Source: Alcaligenes sp. SDU_A2 (GTDB lineage Bacteria; Pseudomonadota; Gammaproteobacteria; Burkholderiales; Burkholderiaceae_B). From it: a stretch of DNA of 64,000 bases. The stretch lies in contig NZ_CP151273.1 in NCBI RefSeq assembly GCF_038237375.1, forward strand, positions 2,480,001 through 2,544,000, written 5' to 3'. The position numbers and the translations under genes are program-made. Numbering within the stretch: the first letter of the stretch is position 1; every line of letters begins with the position of its first letter. Of this stretch, positions 18,744 to 27,207 are shown piece after piece. The notes beneath the pieces are model-generated. The model saw only the letters and a program-made list of their open reading frames with translations, was not told where the DNA came from and did not search any database.

Positions 18744-20411
18744 TTACGCGGCTTGCTGTTCCTGCTGCTCCAGATCGGCCGCCACGCTTAGCCAGGCGTC
18801 GGTCACGGTATCGTAAATTCGGCGGCCATGCACCGCTTGCAGCAAGCCCATGCGGCGCACCTTGCGCAGCACCCGCTCGTTAGCCTCGCACAAGGCCATA
18901 GGAATACCGCGCCGGGCCAAATCGGCCAACGCGGCCTCCAAAGCCTGCAAAGCCGTGGCATCCACAAAGGGGACGTAGTTCAGACGCAGAATCACGGCCC
19001 GCGAGGACTGGGGCAACGTCTGCAAGGCATGGTTGACCGCCTCCACGCTGGCAAAAAAGTACGGCCCCTCCAAGGCCAGCACGCACACATCCTCGCGCAG
19101 CGCCTGGTCCGGCGTTACATCCAGCACACGCAACAGATCGCGCCCCTCCAGCGCCCGGACCCGCACGCCATCCGATGTACGCTTGAGCACATACAACATG
19201 GCCAGCACCACCCCGATATTGACCGCCACCACCAGATCGGCAAAGACAGTCAGGGCAAACGTCACCCACAGAATCAACAGATCGGCTGCAGGCAAGCGAC
19301 GCTGCAGGCGAAGCACCAGAGTGGCCTGGCTCATATTCCAGGCCACCACAAACAGAATGGCCGACAACACCGTCAAGGGGATATAGGACGCCAGCGGTGC
19401 CAGCAGCAACAACACCAGTACGAGAAAGACCGCATGAACAATACCAGCCAACGGACTGTTGCCGCCATTGCGGATATTCGTCGCCGTGCGCGCGATGGCT
19501 CCGGTCGCAGCAATACCGCCGAACAAGGGTGCCAGCATATTGGCCACACCCTGACCGACCAGTTCCTGATTGGAATCGTGCCGGCTACCGGTCATGGAGT
19601 CGGCCACCACCGCCGACAACAAAGACTCGATCGCCCCCAGCATGGCGATGGCAAAAGCCGGCCCTATCAACTCCACTACCCGGGTCAAAGTAATCTGCGG
19701 CCACTGAAACGAGGGCAAACCGGTGGGCAAGGCACCAAAGCTGGAGCCAATGGTAGCCACCGAATCGAAGCGAAATATGGCCTGCACTACGGTCACCAAC
19801 ACCAGAGCCACCAGGGGGGCCGGCACACGCGCCATTCCCCTAAAGCGTGGCACGATCAACAAAATCGCCAGGGACAAGGCACCCAAGCCTGTCGTGGCCA
19901 GATCCAGAGCAGGCAGATTTTGCAGCAGAAACCAGAGTTTTTCGTGAAAGTGTTGTCCCTGAACCGCCGGCAAGCCAAAAAAATCGCGCCATTGCCCCAC
20001 CCAGATAATCACGCCTATACCTGCGGTGAAACCCACGATGACAGGATCGGGAATAAAACGGATGACCGCGCCCAGCCGCAACAAGCCCAGAAGCAGCAAA
20101 ATCACGCCGGCCATCAGGGTCGCGATCTGCAAGCCGGCCACACCGTGCTGAGCCACAACCCCCGACAAAATGACAATGAACGCGCCGGTGGGACCGGCAA
20201 TCTGCACCCGGCTGCCACCCAGTATGGAGACGGCCAAGCCGGCGACAATCGCGGTATACAGCCCCTGCTCCGGCTTGACTCCCGAGGCAATGGCAAAAGC
20301 CATCGCCAGCGGCAAGGCAACAATGCCCACGATCAGCCCGGCCAGTATATTGCTTACCCAGTGACTCCGCCCCAGGAGCCCGGCCCGCCCCGCTTCCAGA
20401 AGTGCAATCAT
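18744..20411 (-). CDS. SulP/SLC26 family anion transporter with STAS domain
   Basis: The 555-residue protein is a predicted inner-membrane anion transporter of the SulP family, whose members carry sulfate, bicarbonate or other anions. Residues about 15-400 form the multi-helix core, including the family region ASGVKPEQGLYTAIVAGL and GSRVQIAGPTGAFIVIL. Residues about 430-540 form a cytoplasmic STAS domain (ALEGPYFFASVEAVNHAL, VILRLNYVPFVDATALQALEA). The start has AAGGA upstream. It lies downstream of cadA in the same direction, with a hairpin between. Substrate is not readable; no carbonic anhydrase is adjacent. Confidence 0.9.
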   Translation of the reverse strand: MIALLEAGRAGLLGRSHWVSNILAGLIVGIVALPLAMAFAIASGVKPEQGLYTAIVAGLAVSILGGSRVQIAGPTGAFIVILSGVVAQHGVAGLQIATLMAGVILLLLGLLRLGAVIRFIPDPVIVGFTAGIGVIIWVGQWRDFFGLPAVQGQHFHEKLWFLLQNLPALDLATTGLGALSLAILLIVPRFRGMARVPAPLVALVLVTVVQAIFRFDSVATIGSSFGALPTGLPSFQWPQITLTRVVELIGPAFAIAMLGAIESLLSAVVADSMTGSRHDSNQELVGQGVANMLAPLFGGIAATGAIARTATNIRNGGNSPLAGIVHAVFLVLVLLLLAPLASYIPLTVLSAILFVVAWNMSQATLVLRLQRRLPAADLLILWVTFALTVFADLVVAVNIGVVLAMLYVLKRTSDGVRVRALEGRDLLRVLDVTPDQALREDVCVLALEGPYFFASVEAVNHALQTLPQSSRAVILRLNYVPFVDATALQALEAALADLARRGIPMALCEANERVLRKVRRMGLLQAVHGRRIYDTVTDAWLSVAADLEQQEQQAA

Positions 20412-20541
20412 GTATCTGTCCTTGCGCGCCCCGACCGGCCTGCCGGTCTGCGCAGGCTCCTTGGGGGCCGGGACTTAAATATGATCATGACATGTTAATA
20501 CTATTCACATCTGCTTGCACCGGGGCGCAGTCTGTACAAGA

Positions 20542-20574
20542 CCAGCCCCTTGCGGCATGCCGGCAAAGGGCTGG
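20542..20574 (-). terminator. Hairpin after cadA
   Basis: On the minus strand CCAGCCCTTTGC pairs with GCAAGGGGCTGG around a short loop, immediately after the cadA stop, followed by TCTTGT. The T-run is weak, so read-through into sulP is possible. Confidence 0.45.
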
Positions 20575-20582
20575 ACCGGCGC

Positions 20583-22859
20583 TCAGGATCGGGCGCGCAG
20601 CAGGCGCAAACTATTGAGCACCACCAAAAGGCTGGCCCCCACATCCGCGAACACGGCCATCCACATCGTAGCCTGCCCACTTAACGCCAGCACCAGAAAG
20701 ACAGCTTTAATCCCCAGCGCCAGACTGATGTTTTGCCACAAAACCCGGTGCAAGGCCCGGGAGCGGCGCATCAGCAAGGCGATCTTGCCCAGATCATCGT
20801 CCATCAAGGCAACGTCTGCCGTCTCGATGGCAATATCCGATCCCAACGCCCCCATGGCAATACCCACATCGGCCCGCGCCAAGGCGGGCGCATCGTTGAT
20901 GCCATCGCCCACCATCGCCACCAAACCCTGCCCCTGACGCTGCTCGATGCGCTCCAGCTTATCCTGCGGCAGCAATCCAGCCCGGTAATCGGCAATCCCG
21001 GCTTGCCGGGCAATGTGTCGGACCGCGTGTTCGTGATCACCCGACAAGATTTCCACTTGCACGCCTTGCTGTTGCAAATCGGCAATAGCCTGTTGCGTCG
21101 TCGGGCGCAACGTATCCAGCACCGCGAACCACGCCAGCAAGCCCTTGCCATCACCCAAGTACACCATGCTGGCACCGTTTTCCTGCGCCTGCTGCTCGGC
21201 CTGACTCAGCGCAGCTGGCTGCGCATCATCCAGCACCCAACTGCGCTTACCCAGTCGCAGTTGGCCTTGCGCCCCCATCGCCTGCACGCCATGCCCGGCA
21301 ATCGCCTCGAACTGCTCCAGCCCACTTTGCGCCGCCCCATGCCGGCCACGCGCAATGGCCTGAGAGGCCGGGTGGTCGGACCGTTCGGCCAAGGCCACCG
21401 CCAGTGCCAGGGCCTGCTCACTATCCAGACCATCCCGCAAGCTGCCATACTGATCCAACGAGGGCTGGCCCAGCGTCAGGGTGCCGGTCTTGTCGACCGC
21501 CAGATAGCGCAGTTGACGCGCACGCTCCAGGTACACGCCGCCCTTGACCAGAATACCGGCCCGCGCCGTGCTGGCCAGTGCGCTGACCACAGCGACCGGC
21601 GTGGAAATCACCAATGCGCACGGGCAGGCAATAACCAGCAACACCAAGGCCCGATAGACGGACTCGGACCAACTCAGCCCCCACACTAAAGGTAAGGCAA
21701 TAGCCATCAGGACAGCCGCCGCCACCACCAAGGGCGTGTAGATGCGCGAAAACTGATCGACAAAGCGCTGAATCGGAGCCTTATTGGCCTGCGCCTCTTG
21801 CACCGAGCGGGTGATACGGGCCAGCAAAGTGCCATCGTGTCCGGCAGACACCCGGTAAACCAGTTCGCCCATGCCATTCACCGTGCCGGCAAAGACCTCG
21901 TCGCCCGGCCCTTTGTCCACCGGCGCGCTCTCGCCCGTAATCGGTGCCTGATTGACGGCACTGATGCCGTCCACAACCTGCCCATCCAGCCCGAAACGTT
22001 CGCCCGGAGCCACACGCACCGACCAGCCGGCCTGAACCTGACTGGCTGGCATACGGCTCCAGCCCTGACCATCCGCGCTGGCCAGCACATCGTCGGGCAC
22101 CAGTTTGAGCAAGCCATCCACGGCATGCCGGGCGCGATCCAGCGAACGCGCCTCTATCCATTCGGCCAGGCTGAACAAGGACATGACCATCGCCGCCTCG
22201 GGCCACTGGGCCAAGACCACCGCCCCCGTCACGGCAATGCTCATCAAAGCATTAATGTTGAGCTGGCCGTTGCGCAAGGCTATCCAGCCTTTTTTGTAGA
22301 CCTGCACACCCCCCGCCAGAATGGCGGCCAGCGACAAAACGATCACCAGCCACTCGGGCACCCCCAGCCAGTGGCTGATCTCAGCCCCCAAGGCCAGCAC
22401 CACGGCAGCGACAATGCGCACCAGCCCCTGACGCGCCGGCATCGCCGGTGCCGGCGCATCCTGGGCCATGCGAGGCTGAAAGCCCAATCCGCGCAGCGCC
22501 TGCAGAACTGTCTCACGCGCCCCATCGGCATGATCGACCGTCAACACGCGCTGCATCAAATCAAAGCCTAAACGGCTTACCTGCGGCACGCGCTTCAGGC
22601 CCGAGCGAATCATATTCTCTTCGGCCGGGCAATCCATGTCAGCAATATGCACCACCAGACGAGTAGGCGTGCTGGCTGCCAAAGCCAATGCGGGTGCCGC
22701 CAAAGGCGCGGCGCAGCAGCTCGCTACAGCCTGTTCTGGTACGTGTCCATGATCGTGTGCATGTTCGTGTGCGTGATCATGGGCGTGATCGTGTATGTGC
22801 TCATCCTTGGTCCCCCCATTTGCGGGGCAGACTGCCGTGGCCTTATCCAAAGAAGTCAT
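20583..22859 (-). CDS. cadA: P1B-type heavy-metal ATPase (Cd/Zn/Pb efflux, CadA/ZntA type)
   Basis: This inner-membrane pump exports divalent soft metals. The 758-residue protein has a His-rich N-terminus (about residues 20-40, many HxH/HDHAH units), a heavy-metal-associated domain with DMDCPAEE, six to eight membrane helices with the CPC ion motif (ACPCALVIST), the phosphorylation site DKTGTLT, and MVGDGINDAPALARADVGIAMG. The CPC plus DMDCPAEE combination is typical of Cd/Zn/Pb rather than Cu ATPases. It is divergent from the MerR-type gene cadR, and the promoter between them has the long spacer expected for MerR control. Confidence 0.92.
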   Translation of the reverse strand: MTSLDKATAVCPANGGTKDEHIHDHAHDHAHEHAHDHGHVPEQAVASCCAAPLAAPALALAASTPTRLVVHIADMDCPAEENMIRSGLKRVPQVSRLGFDLMQRVLTVDHADGARETVLQALRGLGFQPRMAQDAPAPAMPARQGLVRIVAAVVLALGAEISHWLGVPEWLVIVLSLAAILAGGVQVYKKGWIALRNGQLNINALMSIAVTGAVVLAQWPEAAMVMSLFSLAEWIEARSLDRARHAVDGLLKLVPDDVLASADGQGWSRMPASQVQAGWSVRVAPGERFGLDGQVVDGISAVNQAPITGESAPVDKGPGDEVFAGTVNGMGELVYRVSAGHDGTLLARITRSVQEAQANKAPIQRFVDQFSRIYTPLVVAAAVLMAIALPLVWGLSWSESVYRALVLLVIACPCALVISTPVAVVSALASTARAGILVKGGVYLERARQLRYLAVDKTGTLTLGQPSLDQYGSLRDGLDSEQALALAVALAERSDHPASQAIARGRHGAAQSGLEQFEAIAGHGVQAMGAQGQLRLGKRSWVLDDAQPAALSQAEQQAQENGASMVYLGDGKGLLAWFAVLDTLRPTTQQAIADLQQQGVQVEILSGDHEHAVRHIARQAGIADYRAGLLPQDKLERIEQRQGQGLVAMVGDGINDAPALARADVGIAMGALGSDIAIETADVALMDDDLGKIALLMRRSRALHRVLWQNISLALGIKAVFLVLALSGQATMWMAVFADVGASLLVVLNSLRLLRARS

Positions 22860-22888
22860 TGCAGCTCCTTGCTTTCTTGCATGCCCAC

Positions 22889-22919
22889 AGTAGAAAGCCT
22901 AAAGTAACTACAAGGTCAA
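22889..22919 (-). promoter_or_regulatory. MerR-type promoter/operator of cadA
   Basis: On the minus strand a -35 TTGACC and a -10 TCTACT are separated by 19 bp, longer than the optimal 17, with an imperfect dyad (CCTTGTAGT / ACTTTAGG) filling the spacer. This is the layout activated by MerR-family metal sensors and points to CadR control of cadA. Confidence 0.8.
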
Positions 22920-22937
22920 GCCCCAAGGAGCGTATTC

Positions 22938-23369
22938 ATGAAAATCGGCGAACTGGCACAAAAAAGCCACTGCAACACTGAAACCATACGGTACTACGAA
23001 AAAGTCGGCCTGCTGCCCGCGCCCGAGCGCAGCGAAGGAAACTACCGGCAATACCGCAGCGTGCATCTGGAGCGACTGCGTTTTATCCGCAACTGCCGCA
23101 GCCTGGACATGACACACGAAGAAATCCGCGCCCTACTGGCCTTTATGGACGGCCCCGCGCAGGACTGCGAACCGGTGAACTGTCTGCTGGACGAACACAT
23201 CGAGCATGTATCCATCCGCCTGCGCGAACTGGAGCACCTGCAACAACAACTAAAAGAGCTGCGCCACCGCTGCGGCCAGGCGGGCGGGCTGGAGCACTGC
23301 GGTATTTTGCAGGGCCTGGTCGATATGGAACCCGAACACGTACCGGCCCCCAGCACGCATTTGGGCTAA
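22938..23369 (+). CDS. cadR: MerR-family Cd/Pb-responsive regulator (CadR/PbrR type)
   Basis: The 143-residue regulator would bind the cadA promoter and activate it when metal is bound. The N-terminal winged HTH (MKIGELAQKSHCNTETIRYYE) is followed by the dimerisation helix and the metal site cysteines of the CadR/PbrR group: Cys in DCEPVNC (about 77) and the C-terminal loop CGQAGGLEHC (about 112-120). Unlike some CadR proteins it lacks a His-rich tail. It is divergent from cadA across 78 bp. Confidence 0.92.
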   Translation: MKIGELAQKSHCNTETIRYYEKVGLLPAPERSEGNYRQYRSVHLERLRFIRNCRSLDMTHEEIRALLAFMDGPAQDCEPVNCLLDEHIEHVSIRLRELEHLQQQLKELRHRCGQAGGLEHCGILQGLVDMEPEHVPAPSTHLG

Positions 23370-23411
23370 AGTGGCGACATCCGAAAAATGCCGCCACCGC
23401 CGCACGAACAA

Positions 23412-23822
23412 TCAAGTTCGCACCCGCTCGGCCAGCCACATGCCCGCCAGCATGGCCACAAAAAACAGAATCGCCAGCGGTGCGCCGGACGCAGCCAGCA
23501 CCACTGCCGGACCGGGGCAGAAACCGGCCAGCCCCCAGCCCGCTCCAAAAATCAGCGCCCCCACGACCAAGGGTTTATCGATCCGGCGACTGCTCGGCAA
23601 CTGCATGGTTTGCCCGGTCAGGTAGGTGCATGTGCGCCGCTTGGCCAGGGTGAACGGCACGATCGCAACGGCAATCGCCGCCGCCATGACCAAACCCAAC
23701 GAGGGGTCCCAGGCACCGGCCAGATCCAGAAAACCCAGCACTTTGGAAGGATTGGCCAGCCCCGACACCAATAGCCCCAGGCCAAAGACCAGCCCGCTGA
23801 GCAAAGCAATAAGGTAATTCAC
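23412..23822 (-). CDS. YeeE/YedE-family membrane protein, second half (DUF6691 type)
   Basis: The 136-residue protein has four hydrophobic segments and the conserved GFCPGPAVVL motif, where the Cys is thought to guide sulfur substrates in the YeeE family (thiosulfate or related sulfane sulfur uptake/export). It starts 10 bp after the partner gene at 23,833-24,264; together they make one split YeeE-like transporter, as found in BigR/SqrR operons (PmpAB-type). It converges on cadR, whose end is 42 bp away. Confidence 0.85.
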   Translation of the reverse strand: MNYLIALLSGLVFGLGLLVSGLANPSKVLGFLDLAGAWDPSLGLVMAAAIAVAIVPFTLAKRRTCTYLTGQTMQLPSSRRIDKPLVVGALIFGAGWGLAGFCPGPAVVLAASGAPLAILFFVAMLAGMWLAERVRT

Positions 23823-23832
23823 GAATAACTCC

Positions 23833-24264
23833 TTAGATCAAATGACGGACCACATACACCGTCAGAAATCCGCTGGCCATAAAGGCCAGAGTGGCCACCA
23901 GCGAACGGGGCGACAAGCGGGACAGGCCGCATACGCCGTGGCCACTGGTGCAGCCCGAACCCAAGCGCGTCCCAAACCCCACCAGCAGGCCGGCTGCCAG
24001 CACCAGCCACCAGGCAGGCCCGCTTGGCACCACTACGCTGTGCCCTGCCCACTGATACAGCCAAGGAGATGCCGCCAGCCCTAGCAAGGCCATCCAGCGC
24101 CAGCCTCGGTCGCCGCGCGCGCCGCTCCAGACTCCGGACAGCAGCCCGGATATGCCGAACACGCGGCCATTAAACAAAACCAGTGCCGCTGCGGCCGCAC
24201 CGATCAGGGCACCGCCCAACAGTGCGCTCCAGGGCGTAAACGAAGCCCAATCAATCTGAATCAT
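23833..24264 (-). CDS. YeeE/YedE-family membrane protein, first half
   Basis: I start at ATG 24264 ([15 protein letters not shown]), which has GGAGG eight bases upstream; the 10 residues before it belong to the overlapping repressor gene. The 143-residue membrane protein carries [20 protein letters not shown], the signature of the YeeE/YedE family with two cysteines on the transport path. It overlaps the upstream ArsR-type gene by 14 bp and precedes its partner half, so regulator and transporter are co-transcribed. Confidence 0.87.
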   Translation of the reverse strand: MIQIDWASFTPWSALLGGALIGAAAAALVLFNGRVFGISGLLSGVWSGARGDRGWRWMALLGLAASPWLYQWAGHSVVVPSGPAWWLVLAAGLLVGFGTRLGSGCTSGHGVCGLSRLSPRSLVATLAFMASGFLTVYVVRHLI

Positions 24265-24577
24265 GCGTGCCTCCTTGCTCGCAGAAAATGCCATATAAGG
24301 TTTGCATCACCGCCAGAACATCCGGGTGCTCCAGGCGGTAATACACGAACTTGCCGTCCTTGCGCCCGGCAATCAGCCCTTCGCGGCGCAATACCGTCAA
24401 TTGCTGCGACAAAGTGGGCTGGCCTATGCCGCTGCGCTGTGCCAGTTCACCCACATTGCACTCGCCCTGCACCAAGGTGCATAAAATAAGCAAACGATCG
24501 GGGTTGGCCAGCTTGCGCAGCAAGTTGCTGGCCTGATCGGCGACCAGGCGCAAAGCCTGCAGATCGGGTTGAGTCAT
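24251..24577 (-). CDS. ArsR-family persulfide sensor repressor (SqrR/BigR-like)
   Basis: I start at ATG 24577 ([15 protein letters not shown]), giving 108 residues; an upstream in-frame extension runs through the AT-rich operator and is not credible. It is a winged-helix repressor with recognition helix [18 protein letters not shown]. Cysteines at 33, 40 and 99 are in the right places (one near the start of helix 2-3, one in the last helix) for the dithiol switch of SqrR/BigR, which forms a polysulfide bridge with persulfides. Metal-sensor CxC motifs are absent. It is divergent from the persulfide dioxygenase gene and would repress both directions. Confidence 0.87.
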   Translation of the reverse strand: MTQPDLQALRLVADQASNLLRKLANPDRLLILCTLVQGECNVGELAQRSGIGQPTLSQQLTVLRREGLIAGRKDGKFVYYRLEHPDVLAVMQTLYGIFCEQGGTHDSD

Positions 24578-24604
24578 ATCAATTAACCAAAACACAATAT
24601 ATAT

Positions 24605-24616
24605 TATTATATAATA
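24605..24616. promoter_or_regulatory. AT-rich palindromic operator between repressor and dioxygenase
   Basis: The 67 bp divergent gap is nearly all A/T and holds a 12 bp perfect palindrome TATTATATAATA within a longer imperfect one. BigR/SqrR repressors bind AT-rich palindromes in this position, so this is the likely operator. Confidence 0.6.
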
Positions 24617-24644
24617 TATTTTTAATTTACATAAGAGGTACGTC

Positions 24645-25511
24645 ATGCCGCATGCACAGGTCGCCAGCTTCTTCGACCCGGATACGTCCACATTCTCGTA
24701 TGTGGTCTATGCCGATGGCCAGCAGGAATGTGCCATCATCGACTCCGTGCTGGACTACGACCCGGCTGCAGGCCGCAGCCGGACGACGTCAGCCCAACGC
24801 ATCGTCGATTTCGTGCGCGAACGCGATCTGCGCGTGCAATGGATACTGGAAACCCATGCCCATGCCGACCACCTTTCGGCCGCTGTCTGGCTGCAGGAAC
24901 AGTTAGGCGGCCAGATCGCCATCGGCGACCACATCCGCCAGGTCCAGGCGGTCTTTAGCCATATCTTCAATATAGAAGCAGAGATCAAGGCGGACGGCAC
25001 GCCTTTCGACGTGCTGTTCAAGGACCTGGAACAGTTTCAGATCGGAGCCCTGCACGTCCAGGCCCTGCACGTCCCCGGACACACACCCGCCGACATGGCT
25101 TACCACGTCCAGGGCCTGGGCGTGTTCGTGGGCGACACGCTGTTCCTGCCCGATGTGGGCACGGCGCGCTGCGACTTTCCCGGCGGCAGCGCCGAGCAGT
25201 TATACCAATCCATCCAACGCCTGCTTGCCTTGCCCGACGACACCGTGCTGTTCATGTGTCACGACTACCCGCCCGTAGGACGATCCCCCCGTTACAGTTG
25301 CACCGTAGCCCAGCAAAAATCCGACAATATCCATGTACACGATGGCATCAGCCAGGCAGAATTTTGTGCTTTGCGCCAGGCCCGCGACACAACGCTGGGA
25401 ATGCCACGCCTGATTCTGCCCTCCATCCAGGTCAATATCCGTGCCGGTCACTTTCCGCGCGCCGAAGACAACGGCCAGATCTACCTGAAACTGCCAGTCA
25501 ATCGTTTTTAA
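24645..25511 (+). CDS. Metallo-beta-lactamase-fold persulfide dioxygenase (Blh/ETHE1-like)
   Basis: The 288-residue enzyme would oxidise glutathione persulfide to sulfite using one Fe(II), protecting against H2S and persulfides. It has the motif THAHADHL at about residue 67, the further metal ligands in HVPGHTPADM and GDTLFLPDVG (Asp), TARCDFPGG, and FMCHDYPP (His), in the order of ETHE1-type enzymes. The C-terminal part is longer than in human ETHE1 and resembles bacterial Blh. Divergent from its probable repressor; RBS AAGAGGT upstream. Confidence 0.9.
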   Translation: MPHAQVASFFDPDTSTFSYVVYADGQQECAIIDSVLDYDPAAGRSRTTSAQRIVDFVRERDLRVQWILETHAHADHLSAAVWLQEQLGGQIAIGDHIRQVQAVFSHIFNIEAEIKADGTPFDVLFKDLEQFQIGALHVQALHVPGHTPADMAYHVQGLGVFVGDTLFLPDVGTARCDFPGGSAEQLYQSIQRLLALPDDTVLFMCHDYPPVGRSPRYSCTVAQQKSDNIHVHDGISQAEFCALRQARDTTLGMPRLILPSIQVNIRAGHFPRAEDNGQIYLKLPVNRF

Positions 25512-25634
25512 GCCAGACAAGGGAACCGGCAGCCCGGCCAAGAATCTGAATGCAGGCAGACTAGCTCCAGAAAGGGCTTGCGTATACTGCTGCAAGCCCT
25601 TTTGCTTACCCAACCACTACAAGGACACGCAGGC

Positions 25635-26015
25635 ATGACTTACATGACCATCAAGCATTTGCACGTCAGCGCAGCCGCGCTGAGCATCCTGTTCTTCATC
25701 ATCCGGGCCTTCTGGTCAGTCAACGGCTCCGCTCTTTTGCAGAACCGCTTCGTGCGCATCGCCCCCCATGTCATCGATACGGTGCTACTGGCCTGTGGTC
25801 TGGCCCTGGCCGCCATGCTGGGTGCCGCCGCCGGCCAACCCTGGCTAATCACTAAAATCGTGCTGCTGGTGGTCTACATCGTGGTCGGCAGCTATGGCAT
25901 CAAACGTGGCAAAACGGCACAGAGCCGCGCTTGGGCGGCTGTGTTGGCGGTGGCAATTTTTGTGTATATCGTCGGGGTCGCGCTGCAACGCAGCCCCGGC
26001 TCCTGGTTTTTCTAA
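25635..26015 (+). CDS. SirB2-family membrane protein
   Basis: I start at ATG 25635 (MTYMTIKHLHVSAAALSILFF) because an upstream in-frame part lies in the intergenic region and AAGGA precedes the ATG. The 126-residue protein has four predicted membrane helices and the SirB2 pattern (IKHLH...RIAPHVIDTVLLACGLALA...KIVLLVVYIVVGSYGIKRG). The biochemical role of SirB2 is unknown. It stands 123 bp after the dioxygenase and ends at a strong terminator. Confidence 0.8.
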   Translation: MTYMTIKHLHVSAAALSILFFIIRAFWSVNGSALLQNRFVRIAPHVIDTVLLACGLALAAMLGAAAGQPWLITKIVLLVVYIVVGSYGIKRGKTAQSRAWAAVLAVAIFVYIVGVALQRSPGSWFF

Positions 26016-26031
26016 ACCCCCGCTCTTTCCG

Positions 26032-26056
26032 AACCGGCGCATGCGCCGGTTTTTTT
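26032..26056 (+). terminator. Strong intrinsic terminator after sirB2-like gene
   Basis: AACCGGCGCATGCGCCGGTT is a perfect 20 bp palindrome followed by a run of Ts on the plus strand. The last T overlaps the end of the convergent yeiH-like gene. Confidence 0.9.
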
Positions 26057-27107
26057 ACCAGATCCCCATCCAGCGCTGCACGATCAAGCTGCTGACCGAG
26101 ACCGCCGCCCACACGCCCAGCCCCAGCAAAGCAGGCCGCACACCGGCTCGCGCCATGATTTTCAGGTCCGAGGACAGGCCGATGGCCGCCAGCGCCAACA
26201 CCATCAGAAACTGAGCCGTCCAGCGTAGCGGCTCAAGCCATTCCACCGGAACCAGCCCCAGGGAACGCAAGGCCGAAGCGACGATGAACCACAAAATGAA
26301 CCAGGGAAACACGCGCATCAGATCAAAGTCGCGGCCATCCTGACGCGAACGCCAGATTTCCAGCCCCGTCAGAATCAGGCAGATAGGAATGATCAAGGTG
26401 GCGCGCGTCAGCTTCACGATCGTCGCGTGATCGCCGGCCTGATTGCTGTAACTGTAACCGGCCGCCACCACAGACGAGGTGTCGTTGATGGCCGTGCCCG
26501 CCCAGACGCCGAAACCGGCATCGGACATGTTCATCATGTGGCCGGCCACCGGAAAGATCAGCACGGCCAGAATATTGAAGATAAAGATCGTGGAAATTGC
26601 CAGCGCCGTTTCGTGCTCCTGGGGCCGAATGATAGGCGTGACCGCCGCAATAGCCGAACCGCCGCAGATCGCCGTACCCACGCCGATCAAGGTGCGCAGC
26701 TTGGACGGAATGCCCAGCAAGCGCCCCAGCACGTAGGCCGCCACAAAAGCGACCGATAAAGTCACCAGCGTCACCGCCAGGGAGTCCATGCCGGTACGCA
26801 TTACCTGCGGCAGACTCAAGCCGAAACCCAGGCCGATAATGGACCACTGCAATAAAATTTTGGAGGAGAATTGCAGACCAGGACGAAAAACAGGCGCGAC
26901 ACCAATCATATTGCGCACCACCATGCCCAACACAATGGCAAACACCGGCCCGCCGATCAGCGGCCAATACTGGCCCAGGCCCAAAGCCACCACGCCTACG
27001 GCCAGGGACAGCATGAACCCCCACCAACGCGATGGTTTCACGGGTTCGCCGGAGTGAGTGGCCGCCGCGCCGGAGCGGCTTAATACGGCATTTGTGGTGC
27101 TGCTCAT
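26055..27107 (-). CDS. YeiH family putative sulfate exporter (UPF0324)
   Basis: The 350-residue inner-membrane protein has about ten hydrophobic helices and the family's core sequence GVGTAICGGSAIAAVTPII, then HETALAISTIFIFNILAVLIFP and GVWAGTAINDTSSVVAAGY. YeiH proteins are annotated as putative sulfate exporters, based on association with sulfur genes and LysR partners; direct transport evidence is limited. Divergent from a LysR gene, an arrangement conserved for yeiE/yeiH. The neighbouring sulfur genes support a sulfur-oxyanion role. Confidence 0.87.
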   Translation of the reverse strand: MSSTTNAVLSRSGAAATHSGEPVKPSRWWGFMLSLAVGVVALGLGQYWPLIGGPVFAIVLGMVVRNMIGVAPVFRPGLQFSSKILLQWSIIGLGFGLSLPQVMRTGMDSLAVTLVTLSVAFVAAYVLGRLLGIPSKLRTLIGVGTAICGGSAIAAVTPIIRPQEHETALAISTIFIFNILAVLIFPVAGHMMNMSDAGFGVWAGTAINDTSSVVAAGYSYSNQAGDHATIVKLTRATLIIPICLILTGLEIWRSRQDGRDFDLMRVFPWFILWFIVASALRSLGLVPVEWLEPLRWTAQFLMVLALAAIGLSSDLKIMARAGVRPALLGLGVWAAVSVSSLIVQRWMGIW

Positions 27108-27177
27108 GATCGCATTCCCATTTTTTAATAATTGAAAGTAATTTTAGATTGACCCCTTCTATAAAAAAATTCATTAT

Positions 27178-27192
27178 TACTTATCGTAAGTA
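27178..27192. promoter_or_regulatory. Inverted repeat, candidate LysR-type operator
   Basis: TACTTATCGTAAGTA is a 15 bp dyad with six-base arms, located 16 bp before the LysR start and within the 100 bp divergent gap to yeiH. LysR proteins typically bind such dyads near their own promoters. Confidence 0.6.
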
Positions 27193-27207
27193 TCAATTTT
27201 ATTGATC

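Noticed and set aside
18828-20498. Long plus-strand open frame opposite sulP (556 codons)
   Set aside because: Antisense to a clear SulP transporter; composition (Gln/His/Arg-rich) is that of a reverse-strand shadow.
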